A stretch of DNA of 64,000 nucleotides from Symsagittifera roscoffensis (taxonomy: Eukaryota > Xenacoelomorpha > Acoela > Convolutidae): contig NC_087062.1 of NCBI RefSeq assembly GCF_963678635.1, forward strand, positions 41,160,672 to 41,224,671, in the 5' to 3' direction. Shown here piece by piece: positions 46,341-60,320 of the stretch. The position numbers were made by a program, and so were the translations under genes. Each line of letters opens with the position of its first letter. Within the stretch, counting starts at the first letter, position 1. The notes beneath the pieces are model-generated. The model saw only the letters and a program-made list of their open reading frames with translations, was not told the origin of the DNA and did not search any database.

Positions 46341-47360
46341 TGCTATATTAAATGCGTGTGACAGCTGTCTCTTCAAGAATAAGCTTTTCCAGTTTTGCAT
46401 GTTTAAGGAAAGAATTTAAGCCATATGCTCGTTATAGTTTATTGCAAAGCTTAAGGAGTTTTTCGACTTCAGTTGATGAATGCTACGCCTAGTGAATGGC
46501 CCTGTTGTAAGTTGACGTCAGTTAGAATTTGTTTGGGGGTGCTGTCAGGTTTGTCCCCGGGGGTTGCGAAGTTGGCCTACAAATATGATTACCTAAATCC
46601 TTTTGGTTCCCGTTTTATGCCGTTTTTGTGCATTTTTCCTAAAATTTGCACAAAAAACGAGATTCGCAAAACTTCACAAAATTGGAAGTCCCATCCCTAT
46701 AATTGGCTGCTGTCAGTCAGAGGTTCCAGATCTTGCCTCCAAATATGCCTGCTCAAATTTTTTTTTCTGAGATAAATCGTTTTTTTTATGTTTGTTTCGA
46801 ATTCAAAATACCGAACATTATTGGGGGTTCTTTCACAGTACTTTCAGGAATCGCAAATTTTACCTCCAAACATGACTGCTCAAAATCTTTCAGCTGCTGA
46901 GATATGACGTTATATATAATTTTTAAAACGGTTTCTGAAAAATTAGGTTCAATTTATTTTAACGAAAGTTGAAATTCCCAATGCTACAATTTGATGCTGG
47001 TACTGTCAGAGTTTAGCAAGTCTTGCCTCAAAAATTGGCTGATCAGCGCTTTTGTACTCTGAAGTATGGAATTTTTATGGTTTTTCATAATAAAAACTTA
47101 AATAATTCAAACGTTTTATAAACTCTTCAACTTCTGAAATTGTCGAACTGTTGCTGGTGTGATGTCAAGGTGTTCCTAGCACCTGAAAATATGGCATACT
47201 TACATGATTGTTAATATCTTTTTAGTTATCCAATTTCGATGATTTTTTATTTAGAAACAAAAATATAACAATCTCAGATCCAGTTCCTTTCAAATTTTGA
47301 AATTTCCGACTCTATGGTGGTGGGATGTGAAGTTAACCAAGATACCCAACAAGACATGCC
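46341..47360 (+). repeat. Helitron-like head followed by degenerate 160-bp repeats
   Basis: The head TGCTATATTAAATGCGTGTG at 46341 resembles those at 60321 and 61379. It is followed by units containing TTGCCTCCAAATATG and GCTGTCAG (about 46690, 46850, 47000). No 3' hairpin with CTAG is visible, so it is probably truncated. Confidence 0.45.
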
Positions 47361-47379
47361 TCCATATAGCTATCCCCCC

Positions 47380-47960
47380 TACTAGCAATCCATCCATCAA
47401 GCTATAAACCCATCGATCAAGGTTTATTTATCAAGCGATCCATCCAACTAACCATCAATCCATCCAATCAGTCATCGATCCATCACGTTACTCGTTCATC
47501 TTAATATCCGTCCATTCAGTCCTCTCCCAATCTAGCCGTCCATGTATACAGCCATCTTTTTAGCTAACCATTAGTTTGTCTAGCTATCCATCCAGTCATC
47601 AATCTATCTAGCCATCCTGTCAGTCTTATATCCGGCGGCCATCAACCAACTAGTCATCCATCCCTCTAGTTATCCATCCATCCATACATCCTTTTATCAG
47701 TTGAGTCGTCCATCCATGAAAACATCCATACATCCAACCACTCAATCCTCGATCCAGCCATCACTCAAGCCATGCATCCATTCAACCCTTCATTAAATTA
47801 GTCGTCTGGCCATCCATCTGGACAGCCATCCATGCGTCCATCTACCGACCCATCTTGCCTTCAATCCATTCTTTCAATAAATCCAGCCAATGATTCAAAC
47901 ATTGATTCGTCCATTCAGCCAGTCTTGCAACCAGCTATACATCCATCTATCCAAACTTTG
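47380..47960 (+). repeat. degenerate CATC microsatellite
   Basis: About 580 bp is dominated by imperfect CATC/CCAT repeats with substitutions and short unrelated words. It is not coding. Confidence 0.75.
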
Positions 47961-50900
47961 AGATTAAAGGTTTTCAGAAACAGCTTTAGCGTGCTAGTTT
48001 TATTCAATTGAGCGAGACATTTCCAGCTATGTTTATGCGAAATTTACATAATTAAAAGCTATTTGCTGTCGTTACATATTTTAGCTACAGTCTGCATTCA
48101 TATAGCTATGCTGTGCAGATAGGTTTAAGCGCTACTGCTAGCCTGCAGATTTTTTAAAATCTAACATCGGTTTTGTTCCTAATCGCATTGCTATAATTTA
48201 AAGATGCGTGTTTCAATTAAATCATGCTTTGCAATGTTTATTGCACTTCTCGAATAGCACTTCCAAAAATCAAAATCGGGCTGTTCGTAGTGATTTTGAC
48301 GATGCTTGATATTTTTTTGATACTGTTCTACCTTTTAAACTAACCATTCTGTCATTACTCTTCTTGGTTTTGGGGTTCAGTTTCGTTTTGAAGACCCTCG
48401 TTGGCTGCATGGGCTCAGTTGGTAGTTCTTAAGATTGTTATGAAGGTTAAAGGAACATGGCTAAGTTGGTAGAAGCAGTAACCGTAAAGTGATTATGTGC
48501 AAGAGTTTTAATTAAACCGGCTACGAGGGCCTACAACTACCTTTCCGGTAAACCTTTGCTCGGTAGAGGAGTTTCCGCAGGTAGAAGATATTTATTTCTA
48601 AAAATGCTACTAATGTTTCAAAACAGCTTTGAACTGGTTTTTCTGTTTTTTTAATCCTGAAAATCTCTTGAAAAAAAAACAATCTATCCAGATTCTTTTT
48701 TTCTGATGAAATTTTGACACCATTTTTTTGAATTTAAAAATCTCATTTTTTCGTTTTCTGCTGTTTGTTTTCTTATTTTTTTTCTAAAAAAGACTTTTCT
48801 ACTGAGTTTCAGCAAACGAAACAATGCAGCGGTTCTTTTAAGTGTTTTCTACAAAGATTTTTTTCTTCATTTTATTTGATTCTTAAGAAAAGGCTTCCGA
48901 AGTTCCGCGTTAATTTGTTTTTTTTTCAAGGAGCTTTCAATTTTTGTTCTCGATTTATTCTTTTAGAGAAAAAATCTGCTTTGGTTTGTATCTTTTTCAA
49001 CCTCACATAAAATTTTTAATTGGTTTCTTTCTTATTAGTAAAAAAATAAGTTCGGTGTTTTCTTAAATAATAGCATTATTAATCAATGCTAGATAATAAT
49101 TATTTTCCCAGTAATTTGCTTTTTTTTTCAATTTAAAGCAAATACAAGACTGCTCGTATCAGGGCGAAGCCCTGAAAGTTCCGACTGCCTTTTAAGGTTT
49201 ATGGGGCAGTAATAATATTAAAAAGTTAAATGTGAAAAAAATAAAAGGAAATTTTTTTTTGAAATTTGAATTTTTTAAATGAAAATCATCCCCCCACACG
49301 CCATATGAAGTACAAAGGATAGATTTCGCTCCTATTAACAAATTAATTATGGCAAATACGCTTCTTTCAACCAATTTGGAACAATTTCTAAGACGGATTA
49401 ACTCTCCGCTTACGCGTTAATAGCGCGAAATATATCGCGCGTTAATTGTCCCAAATTGGCCAAAATGCCAATCTCTAAACCCCCAAAACTTTACGAAAAA
49501 TGATCACAGGTGAAATATCTTTTCAAATTTAAGCTCAAGACAACAATACCTTTCGAATGATATAAAAAATTCCGTCAAAAACGGCTAGTTAAAAAGTCGA
49601 AATTTGTCTGAAGAAAAAAAAACCCACCCCGAGCACAAATATTCCGTTACTTTCGTATCGAAATTCGGAACAATAAGTCTGCTGGTCGTACGAGAGAATC
49701 AGTTTTTATATTACTTTCTCTCGCTAGTGTTTGTGAAGCGCAGCCTTGCTTATGTATCGATTTTTAAAAATGATTGTATGGTGCAGTTTTTTGTCAGCGC
49801 GTCATTTTTCAAAATCAGTTTAAAGGTTCCCATCGTATATTTCATTTGCTAGCTTGCAATGCTGTTTGCGTGGCATTGCATTTGTTAGAATTTTAAATGC
49901 ATGCAATTGCGTGTTCTGCAGGCGGCCTTAAACTTGGAATTTCACAATTATAACTCTTAATGCATAAATGTATTTACATATATAATGTTGTTAAGCTTTG
50001 AAAATCTGTATAGAGAGTTATCATAGTTGTTGGTTCTCAGGTTTTTAGAAAGAATAGTTCTTAAGCTCAATGGAAGTCAGGATTCAGATAAACATATTTT
50101 GTGAAGTTTGGGACAATTTTTCATAATTTGTACCGAGCTCTCCGACTTTCAAACACAACGAGCTGCTTTTGTGATACCTATGTTTTTACATATGGGAGGG
50201 ATCCAATGTCATGCTGTTAACTGAAGGACTATATCAGACATTGGTATTTTATAACTTTGAAGACGCGATAAAATTGTTGTCACTTATACGCTAATGTATA
50301 ATTATATGGATCGGGAGTTGGTTGAAATGAATGAATTCTAGGATTAAACTAGCATTTGGTCAATGTGCGGAAAGTGCAGTTGCTGTTGGTTTGATCTGGG
50401 AAGTAGTTTACTTCCTAGCATTTCGGTTAAGGTCGTTATAACTTGATAGAGATTTAATAGCAGTTCTTATATTCCCGTTAAAGCCTCTATCGAATCCTCT
50501 TGGTTTGTTTTATGCGCGCTTCAAAGACGACGCGAAATGCAAAGCATATATCCTCAATATTCAAATCACAAGCAATGTTTTCATTGGAAAAAACGGCTCC
50601 CTATTGTTTTTGCTTGCTCCTACGCGACTAAGTAGCCTTCTTTAAATATTAAAGAAGTTTTATGGAGGCTTTTAAGGCTGGTTGTTAATTGTGAAATTAT
50701 AATAGGTGGGTCTTACAAATCCGGATTGCGATGTGATTATTAGTCCGTTACCAATAAAAGCTTGTACACGTCAGTTATTTTATGTTGTGTCTCTCGGAGG
50801 TTTCATTGTGAAAAAAAGAAAGAAAGCGAGACTTGTATACCATAAAGAATTTTGACTTATCAGTGGTTTTTAAAAACCAATGAATAGAACAGCAAAGGTT

Positions 50901-52590
50901 AGCCGATGGTGGTTTTGTTTACCGTACGGGTGGTGTAAATGGGAAAACGAACTTCCGTGATGTTTGTTCCTTGTTTATTACGGAGGCAGACTACCAACAA
51001 TTGATACTAACCGAACCATATAGCATATTGTATTGCGTCCTCGAGGCATACAGTTCACGTTACGATTTGCTGATTTCTTTTCTCATTTCTTTTTTAATTT
51101 GATTTATTATTCATTGCTACCTAATTTTATTCGCCTGCCTCTTTTGCTATAAACTTGAACTGCAAATTGGTACAACTTAGGACACTAGGTGAGTTAACAT
51201 TTTTAATTTTTAAAACCCCAAAAATTGCCTCCATGCTATTAGAGCCATTGCTCTTATCTACTTCTTCTAAAAATTTTTTACCGATTGGTGAGGTTTTGAT
51301 CGTCCAAAATATATTGTTTAGGTTAGTGATGGTTGAGAGTCGTTTTGAAGTACACTTTTTGAACAATTAAAGCTAGGTCGTAAGCTGCGTTAAAGTTTTT
51401 GTTGCGTTTTCTCAGATTACCTGTGGCACTTGGTTCATATGCATACCATTAATGTCTCCGAAAATTTCAGTTGAATAATTTACTAATTATGCAATTTACT
51501 AATTATCGGTTGTGCAAATGCTAATGATCTGAAAGACATCAATCTTGAAGTTTTTAAAGAAAACTCAATCATTACGATCACGAAGGCTTCGGTTGAAAGT
51601 TTTCAGCGTAAAATCTAGTTCCGGCAGCCTACAATGTCGAGTGATATTAATATATGAAAGCAGTTTTGTTGAATTTTCGAAAACGTGTACTTTTCAGACT
51701 ATTTCTAAAATTTTGAAGTTAAAATAGCATGTCATTTAACCCATTGAAGAAACAGACTAAATTGCTACCATTCAGATACTAGGCTGTCCTTCTGAGTGAT
51801 TGCTGTCACTTTAAACTCAAGCGAATTCCATTGTGAACATTTCCAGTGAATATTGCCGCTTTTTTGTGAATTCATTAGCACCAAGTATGTGTTTTGAGGT
51901 TTTATTAAGATTAATGAACGTAGTGAAACCTTACATAGGTCTTGGTGATGTTTTTTTTGCAGGAAAAAGTCTTAAATTGCTCTAATAACTACAGATGTGC
52001 ATTCATACATATTAATGCATTTATGAATGCACTTAGGTGTATATGCACTTTTTGAGTTCAGTTGGAATTCATCTGCTGAAAGTGACGTAAATAGAACTTA
52101 CTAAGTACGAACGTGGAAACGGCGCGAAAAAGTGTGAACGATTTCTAATTTCGAAAGTGGAATTTAGTTTTAAGATTTCCAGCGGTATAAAAACTTTACC
52201 TATTACCCTTTACCAGTTTTCTCAAGTTGGGTTCATGTTATCAAAAAAGAGTCAATCATAAAGTTTTCTTGAAATTAAAAAGTTAAAGGGCATCTAGTTT
52301 TTTCTTTGAAATTCGAAAGTTGAGATTTTTTCATTGAAGTCAGTGTTTTTTTTCATAAGTCTTTTCCTCCAACTTTCAGATAATCCCTATGTAATATAAC
52401 TCATTTTCTATTAATTTGCAAAGAATAAACTGATAGAATAAATCATTTTTTGGATCCGTTTCTTATTTACATAGCAAAATTGTGGAGTAAACATTGTTAA
52501 TCGAGGCTCATAAGTGCTCAGCCTAGTATTGAGACTTAATTTGAGTCTACATAACGGGATTCAAAAGATTTAAAACCTCCATATGGTACC
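47961..52590. other. AT-rich sequence without a supported gene
   Basis: Open frames here are short and T-rich. Items seen are a perfect hairpin TCAGGGCGAAGCCCTGA at about 49158-49174, a palindromic GC island CGCGAAATATATCGCG near 49426 in AT-rich sequence, and A-box-like words near 48470. I see no gene. Confidence 0.4.
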
Positions 52591-52862
52591 GCGACAACTC
52601 ACAAATAAAGACAACTGCAAAATTTCAGGAAAGCGACAACTCGCAAGTTTTTGGAGCTAATTGGAAATTTTATATTCTCGGCTTAATGTCGCCGGTGGGC
52701 GCGCCGTTTTGCGGCGATAACGGGCTCTAAAGTTTGTACAAAGTCCTACCCTCTGGTGGCAAGCTCGCAACGCGTTGGCGCGACTGCGGCGGTGAGTATA
52801 TTGCGAGTTTTTTAATGTGAGTTGTCTTTTATTGCGAGTTGTCTTTTCTTGCGAATTGTCGC
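52591..52862. mobile_element. MITE-like element with subterminal repeats
   Basis: This is a 272-bp segment whose ends are inverted repeats of about 30 bp with a few mismatches (left GCGACAACTCACAAATAAAG; right end its near complement). The word GACAACTCGCAA recurs inside both arms. The centre is GC-rich (52690-52800), unlike the flanks. It has no coding capacity. The family is unknown. Confidence 0.65.
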
Positions 52863-55800
52863 ATTACGCCTACATATATGTCCTCAAAAGTAGATTTGAT
52901 AAATCGATGAATCTAAATTTAAGTGTGGGGTAAATGGCATAAGGTAGATTGGCATAGTTGGTATATACTATAGAATGTCATATGGTAGACTGGGATAGGG
53001 TATGTTGGGTGAATTTACTGGATAAAACTTATTCTTATTTACACGCTCTTCTCCGCCACCGCCACCCTCCTGACAAAGAAGACAAAAATATTCAAGAAAT
53101 TTTAATCATTTATACTCGTAATTTACCGTTGGTTAGAACACTAGTTGCTACTTGCAAGGTAACCAGATCGTCTTGTTTGTTTTTGCTTGTGTTAGTAAGC
53201 AGAAATTCCCCTGTGGTCAATGTTTATATTATGATATAGAGTGGTGCATGACAGCGAGTAAAAGAAAAGACAGCAAGATCTTGGCATGAATTATTTAATC
53301 ATTTCTGGGCGTGCAGTTTTTATTATGAAAGTAGCTGCTAGTCTTTAATTGAGTGTGCTGGTGGGTTATCATTCTCGTTATGCCAGTGAAGCAGCCTCAT
53401 CAATTATTAAAACTCATTATCCTGCCTAATCGAATCAGACAGATAAATGCAACTCTGTTTTATTATGAATTCAGCGCCACCTGCGATTGAGTTCGTAAAG
53501 TTTTTCAACTAACTTATTGCGTCAGAAAGAGAAAAAAAATGTTCATGATCATCGGATCAAATTGCGTCATTTTCTTTTGGTTGCAATGAAAGAAAACATG
53601 TGTTTTATTAGTGTTGTTGGGTTGTTAAAATAATTGGCAAATATACATGGCCACTGGTTATGGTAGGAAAGAATTGGTATCCAGGTAGTGTATTACCAGC
53701 ACGTGTTTTGAGCCAGCGACAAGTAATTATTCTGGCGTAGCAAAGGAGGGATTGTTTGGAATTGGAAAGTGGGAATCTATGACAGTACGAGCAACGCCTG
53801 CATTTTTGTATTGTTCGCCAGATTTTTGTACTGCACTTTTCTGCCCGAACTGGGCTTAGGGCGAACTGCCATTTGGCGTGGGAATTTGATTTAAATAAAA
53901 ATAATCAACTGCAGTGTGTTTCCTCTGGCATCGCTAGTGACTTTCTCTCCCAAATTTCAGATGTTGAACACGTGGATATTTTACCACTACTAACGGAATG
54001 CGAGGCTTGTTCGGTAATCTCAATATTTGAAAAAGTGACTGACTTAATGCTCTAAATCCAGTTGAAGTTGCTTTCATAAGGGTAGCTGCTGGAAAGCCTA
54101 TTGATTGTTCCAGTGTGTTGTGTTGACGCTGTGGCGTGAACTAAACCCTCAGATAAGTGTTCCTTTCCTCCCCCCGTGGGCAGCCTCCCGGCAAATAGGA
54201 AGTGCTTATCATCCATTATTTACACTTACCTGAACGAATCTGTTTATTAGCTTGCTTTTTCAAGTCAGTTTGTATTAGAACTGCTACCGCACCAGAAGTT
54301 AGCGAGCTCAGAACATTTGAATTTTCTTCGAATTCGACCAGTTCAAGTAAGTCGTTCGTTATTCATATCTATCTAACTATCTATCTATTTCGCCGTTTCG
54401 CCTCTGTGGTAAAAGTTTTAACTTTTCGAAAGAAACGTGTTTTTCAGATGAGGTCGTTGTCTTATGAGAGCTTCTCTAAGGTTATAGAGAAAAATTGAAG
54501 TGCTGAAAGAGAGAAAATGGTTTGCTCTGCTCTTAAAGTTAGAAAATAAAAGTATACATCTAATTAAAGTATCTTTGTTAGTAAAATAAAAACTTTTTCT
54601 GCTTGGCCCTTACCAGTATCCACTGCAAGGCTGCAGTTATGAGTTCGAAACATGAAGCTCCACCTCGTAGTCGGGTAGAAGATTTGATTTTTATGCAAAA
54701 TTTAAAGTTCTTTGGAAAGAATTCATTTATATTTGGCTTTGTAGTGTAGTGCTTTTTTGCTAGAGCTTGCGTGCAATGTTAGAAAGTTTAAAAAACTCGC
54801 GTGTTCATCCCAAATCCTATTTTAATGAATGCTTTCTTTTCTTTTATACAGTGAATTAATAAAAAGACTTCTTATGAACGTAGTTTTAGTTTTTTTTTTC
54901 GTTTAAAAGCAGTATTTTAGATGGTGACAGGCTTATTTGGGATTTTTGAAGTTGAAACTGGAAGTTAATAAACTTGATGGCTGTAGAGGAGAGAAATTTT
55001 TGGAGCTTTATCAAAAAAAAGTTGAGTTTGGTTCGTTTTTCAGTCGGTTTTTTTTCGGGACTAATGCTTTCAGGAAATGACGGATTATATTACAGTTCGG
55101 TCGAAGCACCGTGGGTGCGAGTTTCGCGAGTCTAAAATTATTTGAAAGATTGTTAATGGGAAAAAAGTTTGAATAAACTTTTTCACGAAATCTTGAAAGA
55201 AGTGAAAGCGGTCTTCTTTTTGTTGCTGGTCAAGATGCTACGTGTCATCGCTTAACAAAACCTTTTATACTGAATGAAAATTTGATAATCAACCTGGTAA
55301 CGAATACGCCTGGGACGGCAAAGGTTCTGGGTTGGAATCTGACCAGGGCTTTTTTCTAACGGTGCAACCGAACATTCGTTCGACGAAAAACTTTCGAAGG
55401 CTTTCGTGAATGATCGCTGCTATTTAACTTGCGTGTTGTTGAGTTGCTTACACTAAGTATTCAAGACTCACTACTTTGGCGAGGAAAATCGAGGAAAAGT
55501 TTTTTTGCTGTACTTAATTTTTATTGTAGTTGCTTATATTGTTTTGATTTGTAGTTTTACTAACCTTGACTTCGTGGAATAAGTGGCTTTCCTTTCTTTT
55601 CCTGTCTGCTAGCTTGCAATGCTATTTTTATGAGACATCGCAAGTGGTGCGAAGCTCCGAATCGACTCAGTGTAATAATTTATTCAATTGAATCTGGTTA
55701 GTTATAAGTTGAGTGTAATTTATTCGAGAGCTTCGTCAGATAAATTCCTCTTCTTCCCCCGTTGAGGCAGCGTTTCCGCAGTTCCACCATCTACGTTAGC

Positions 55801-56370
55801 AGCAACGAATATGGTATTCGCAAAATTGTTTGGCAAATTAGTTTGAGTTGTACAGTTTCTTTCATTGCTATGGACATGTGAAACTAACAGAAAACCACTG
55901 TGCAAATGCATATTTGAATCAAATATTTGACTACACTAATGACAAATTGTCATTGTTGTGTCAGTAGTTTCCATAGTTCCCAGCCTTAGTATTTCTGGAA
56001 ACTAATTACTGTACGCTTGCGTTTAGCAAGGATTTACAAATCGAAACAGAGACTTCCTCCAGGTTAGCAACTTGACTAACATTCTCTGAATCATTTCGTC
56101 AGCTTTTTCATCAACTCTGTTATTTCATCAGCCAACAGACATGTTTTGAGAATGTCTGCGTTTTAGAGAACCATTATTCCAAAGTTGTTTTTCTGTTGTT
56201 TGTTGTTTGTGAATTTAATAGCTCCGGTTTTAAAATATCAGTTCCTGTTTGTTAAAAACAGGTATTATGAAAATGTATGGTCTTCCGTTTTTTTAAAAAA
56301 TTTTTTGAGACAGTTTGAGGAATTTCTTTCTTCGCAAATTTTTTCCCCATTTTTCTAAAAAGTAGCACTA
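52863..56370. other. AT-rich sequence without a supported gene
   Basis: There are no convincing exons. It contains a short TATC run near 54367 and a hairpin GCACCGTGGGTGC near 55107-55119 followed by CTAA about 14 bases on, resembling a Helitron 3' end. A box-B-like sequence is near 55333. Confidence 0.4.
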
Positions 56371-56379
56371 ATGGATAGA

Positions 56380-57760
56380 CCGCCCTTGTCTCCTGTCTGC
56401 CACCATAATCGTTTAGTCTCTTTCTACCTTACTCAACTTTCTACAGACTTCATAAAATTCTGCGAAGGAAACTACCCTTCCAAATATGAGAGTTTAGGTT
56501 CAATCGAAAACACGGGTTCTGAGAAGCTCCGCTGTGTGATCGGCTCTTCACAGATTTGTTTTTGCGAAAAGTTATGGCCCTCTAAACGTTTAAATTTTTG
56601 TCCGTTATTTGAAGCCTTCCGACTTTTCTAGAAAGCTACCCACCCACATCTGAAATTTTGTTTTCAGTCAAATAATGGGTTATGGGAAGCTTGCCTACTT
56701 AAGTGGGCGTGCTCAAATTTTTTCTACTTAATATATATATTGGCTTCAATTAATCTACTGTTGTTTTTGGAAAACTCACCTGTGTAAGCGGCTCTGCGAA
56801 AATTTTCTACACAATAGTTTGGAAAAATCAGTTTTTTTTTCACAATAGCTTGGAATAATTGGAATGGCCTTCGAAAGAGTCTTCTCTGATTTTTAGACAG
56901 TTTTTATAAACTTTTTGATTTTTCTCGAAAACTACCTTCTTAAATATAGAATTTTGGAATCAGTCAAAAGAAATAGTGGTAGGAAACCCCACTGCTTGAG
57001 AGTATACGCCTATTTTTTTCACACAAAAAGTTATGGCCCACGCAAAAGAAAAAGCTTTGATTTTCTGTCAGTTTTTTTTGAAATTTAAGGACTTTTCTCA
57101 AGAGCTACTCGCCCAAATCTGAACTGTTTTTTTTCAAACTTTTCGTTTTCGTGAAAACTACTTTGCTATCATGTGACACCAAGAATTTAATCGAGACAAC
57201 AGGTTGTAGGATTAAATTTTTACGACTGGGATGAAAGTTTACGAGTGGGATTAAAATGTGGGATTAAATTTTACGACTTAACTTCTTCGGAAAAGCTAAT
57301 TTTTTTGATTTTTTTGGAAACTTCCAATTTTTTTACTCGTACGCTTTTTTTTGTTTCGTAAAAATTAGTTCATTTTTCTGACTGTTTGACGAAACTCAAA
57401 AATAATTCTGCCAAATGAGATTATGGTTTCAATCGAAGGAACAGCTTGCAAGTATTTTCCTGCAACAGTGGCGACTACTTTATTTTTTTGAGAAAAGTGT
57501 TAATTCTTTGAAAGAAAACCAATTTCTGAAATTTTCTCCGCTTTATACAATTTTTGCAAACTTCCACTTTTCTCGCAAAATACCCTGCCAAATCTGAGAA
57601 TTAGAGGTCAATCTAAAATTGTTTTTGAGAATCTCTCCTGCAGAAGTGACTCCATGCCTACGGGTTGAAGTAAAAAAAAATGTGGAAATCTTCCCTGCAG
57701 AAGCAGCTACACTCATTTTTTGAGATAAACTGTTATGATCTTCAAAAATCAAAGTTTAAG
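56380..57760 (+). repeat. degenerate tandem repeat, related to 44740-45600
   Basis: Diverged units have the same phrases (AAAACTACC, CAATCGAAA..ACAGG, AAGTTATGGCCC). The period is irregular, near 160-170 bp. Not coding. Confidence 0.45.
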
Positions 57761-59029
57761 ATTTCAGTCATTTGGAAGATTTTTTCTCAGAAACTATCAC
57801 GCGAATTTTGAGCTCAATTGTTCAATTAAAATTACATGGTGCAGATATTTTGATTCAAAACTTTTAATTCCATTTCATTGAAATCTGACTTGAATTTGGC
57901 ATGTCCCCTGCTTACACGTCTAAAAGGTTAGGGTAAAGTCCAACTTTGGAAAATTGCACATTTCACACCACCTCAGTATCAAACAGGGATCTCCAGCTTT
58001 AGATGGGCCCCTAACTTTTTTGGTTAAAATATTTGTTCGACTTAAATGGTTTCGGTTTATGTAACATTGGCTTAATTGCCTGCTTTCTGTCCAGGTAAGA
58101 TTGAAAAGAAAAAAATTTCCTCGGCTTGTGTGTGCTTTGGAGGAATATTGTATTCCTCCAAAAGTTTTCCTCAGAATGAACTCCACTCGAGATAAATCGA
58201 GTTCAACGTATGAAAGTTGTCTTTTTTCGATGTTTTTGCGAACTAATTTTCCGATGTTTTAGTTTCCTTTTTTTGTTAACTTGCTTGCCCTATGCTATGT
58301 TTATATCAGAAGTGTTATCCAGCAATTATAACGCAAATTTTCAACCCAGAAGCAAATGCTTTACCTCTGGCTTGAAAATTTGTGTACTTGTTGCATCCTT
58401 GGTGAAGTTTGGGTTTCTCTAGCTGTTTTTTAAGTTAACAAAAAGATCGGAATGGTTTTTTCCTTCAGAAATTTTCCCAAGCTTTGCTCACAAGGTAAGC
58501 TCATTTTTTGCCGCAATGTGCTACATGATTTGTCTGCTTTTGAGCTGAGCCCAAAAACAACAATCTAAATAAAGAAAAAAAATGCATTGCAAAGACGATG
58601 AAAATCAATCGATTGATATCTCACAAAACGAATTTTTGGTTTTCTCAGAATAACTTACATATGAAACCTAAGGGCATCAGATTTCAATCTGAAGATCGCT
58701 GGTTTGAATCCGACGCGCGCATGGCAAAGTTTTTAATAATTCGAGGCTTATTTTTTCTTTTTTCAAGAGCTGCCTATTTTCGTTTTATCGCTAGTGTTTG
58801 CAAAGCGCAGCTTTGCCTCTGTGTTTAATCCTATAGTTGTTGTATGGCAAGTGGTGCGAAGCTCAGCTTCATCTCTGCGTCAAAATTAAAGACAAAACTA
58901 CTGCGTTGAAAAAATTATATCAAAAGGATCAAAAAAACTTTAGCTTCTTTAGGATCAAAAAAAATTGGGCGGTTTCGAGATGCTTGAATTAAATAAGAAG
59001 CATCTTTGTGATTAATTTTGAAATTTTTT
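57761..59029. other. AT-rich sequence with a tRNA-like fragment
   Basis: No gene is supported. At about 58668-58735 a sequence with an arm-like TCAGATTTCAATCTGA and a box-B-like GGTTTGAATCC suggests a decayed tRNA or tRNA-derived SINE. A perfect hairpin CAAAGCGCAGCTTTG with CCTCTGTGTTTAA after it is at about 58800-58828. Confidence 0.4.
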
Positions 59030-59670
59030 GGAAAATCCTTGAAAATTAGGATATCGCACCCTGTAATGTTTTAACCCTGAAATGGTTTTAACCATATACT
59101 TCTGTCCCTTAAATTCCACAGCAATCATTACGCTCTGAGTCCATTGGCGCAAACTTCATTCGACTGAACCCTTTTTCAAGCTCATTTTTTGGAAAATCCT
59201 TGAAAATTAGGATATCGCACCCTGTAATGTTTTAACCCTGAAATGGTTTTAACCATATACTTCTGTCCCTTAAATTCCACAGCAATCATTACGCTCTGAG
59301 TCCATTGGCGCAAACTTCATTCGACTGAACCCTTTTTCAAGCTCATTTTTTGGAAAATCCTTGAAAATTAGGATATCGCACCCTGTAATGTTTTAACCCT
59401 GAAATGGTTTTAACCATATACTCCTGTCCCTTAAATTCCACAGCAATCATTACGCTCTGAGTCATTGGCGCAAACTTCATTCGACTGAACCCTTTTTCAA
59501 GCTCATTTTTTGGAAAATCCTTTAAAATTAGGATATCGCACCCTGTAATGTTTTAACCCTGAAATGGTTTTAACCATATACTTCTGTCCCTTAAATTCCA
59601 CAGCAATCATTACGCTCTGATTCATTGGCGCAAACTTCATTCGACTGAACCCTTTTTCAAGCTCATCAGT
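59030..59670. repeat. four-copy tandem repeat, 160-161 bp
   Basis: Four head-to-tail units start at 59030, 59191, 59352 and 59512 and are nearly identical. The last unit runs into unique sequence at about 59667. A minus-strand frame (59706-59503) reads through the last unit and could be an exon end, but the period is not a multiple of three, so the array is not coding as a whole. Confidence 0.9.
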
Positions 59671-60320
59671 TGAATCTGCTGATGATTGCCAGTATGGTTT
59701 CAGCACTGGTTCATAGCCTCGCGACTATGGAATATTTTCGTCCGTCTGTGATTTGATCCACTGATGCGGAAGAAATGAACATTTTGATACCATAGCACTT
59801 CTATTACAACACCAACCCTATTGACGGCTTGGTGTTTCAGCAAAACTGGCGACGACACCAGTGAACCCAGTTACTGGAATTGAGGGGCCTTTCTATCAAG
59901 AGACAACTAGGGCTGCAGTCAGCGTGGACGAGACTAAAATAGTACAAGCTTCTAAAGAAGTACCGAATATCACCAAAAAGTGTTCTGTAATGGTCTGTTA
60001 ATTCAAGCTTGCTTCAACATTCGAATCCAGCTCAGATTTATTGTTAGCTCTTTGCGACACGAAGAGTTGTGTCGCCTCTGTGTTAGGTACTTCAATGTCA
60101 TTATTGTTAACGAAGTGAGGGCAGGAACTATGACGTAGGTTATTTTGTGTTCTTCCCGATTTTCACAAGCGTGATTTCATGTTAAGGTCTTTTCCCCTAT
60201 GATTTGGATTCCAAAAAATTGTTAAATTGCTTCCGTGTGGAGAAAAATTTGTCTGATGTCTCCAACTTAATTGTTGTAGTTCCGTTATAATCTATCTATC
60301 TATATCTATCTATCTATCTA
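59671..60320. other. unique sequence and TATC microsatellite
   Basis: No gene is supported. A perfect hairpin GCGACACGAAGAGTTGTGTC with closing GC at about 60053-60074 is followed by CTCTGTGTT. A TATC/TCTA microsatellite lies at 60289-60320, just before the Helitron-like head. Confidence 0.45.
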
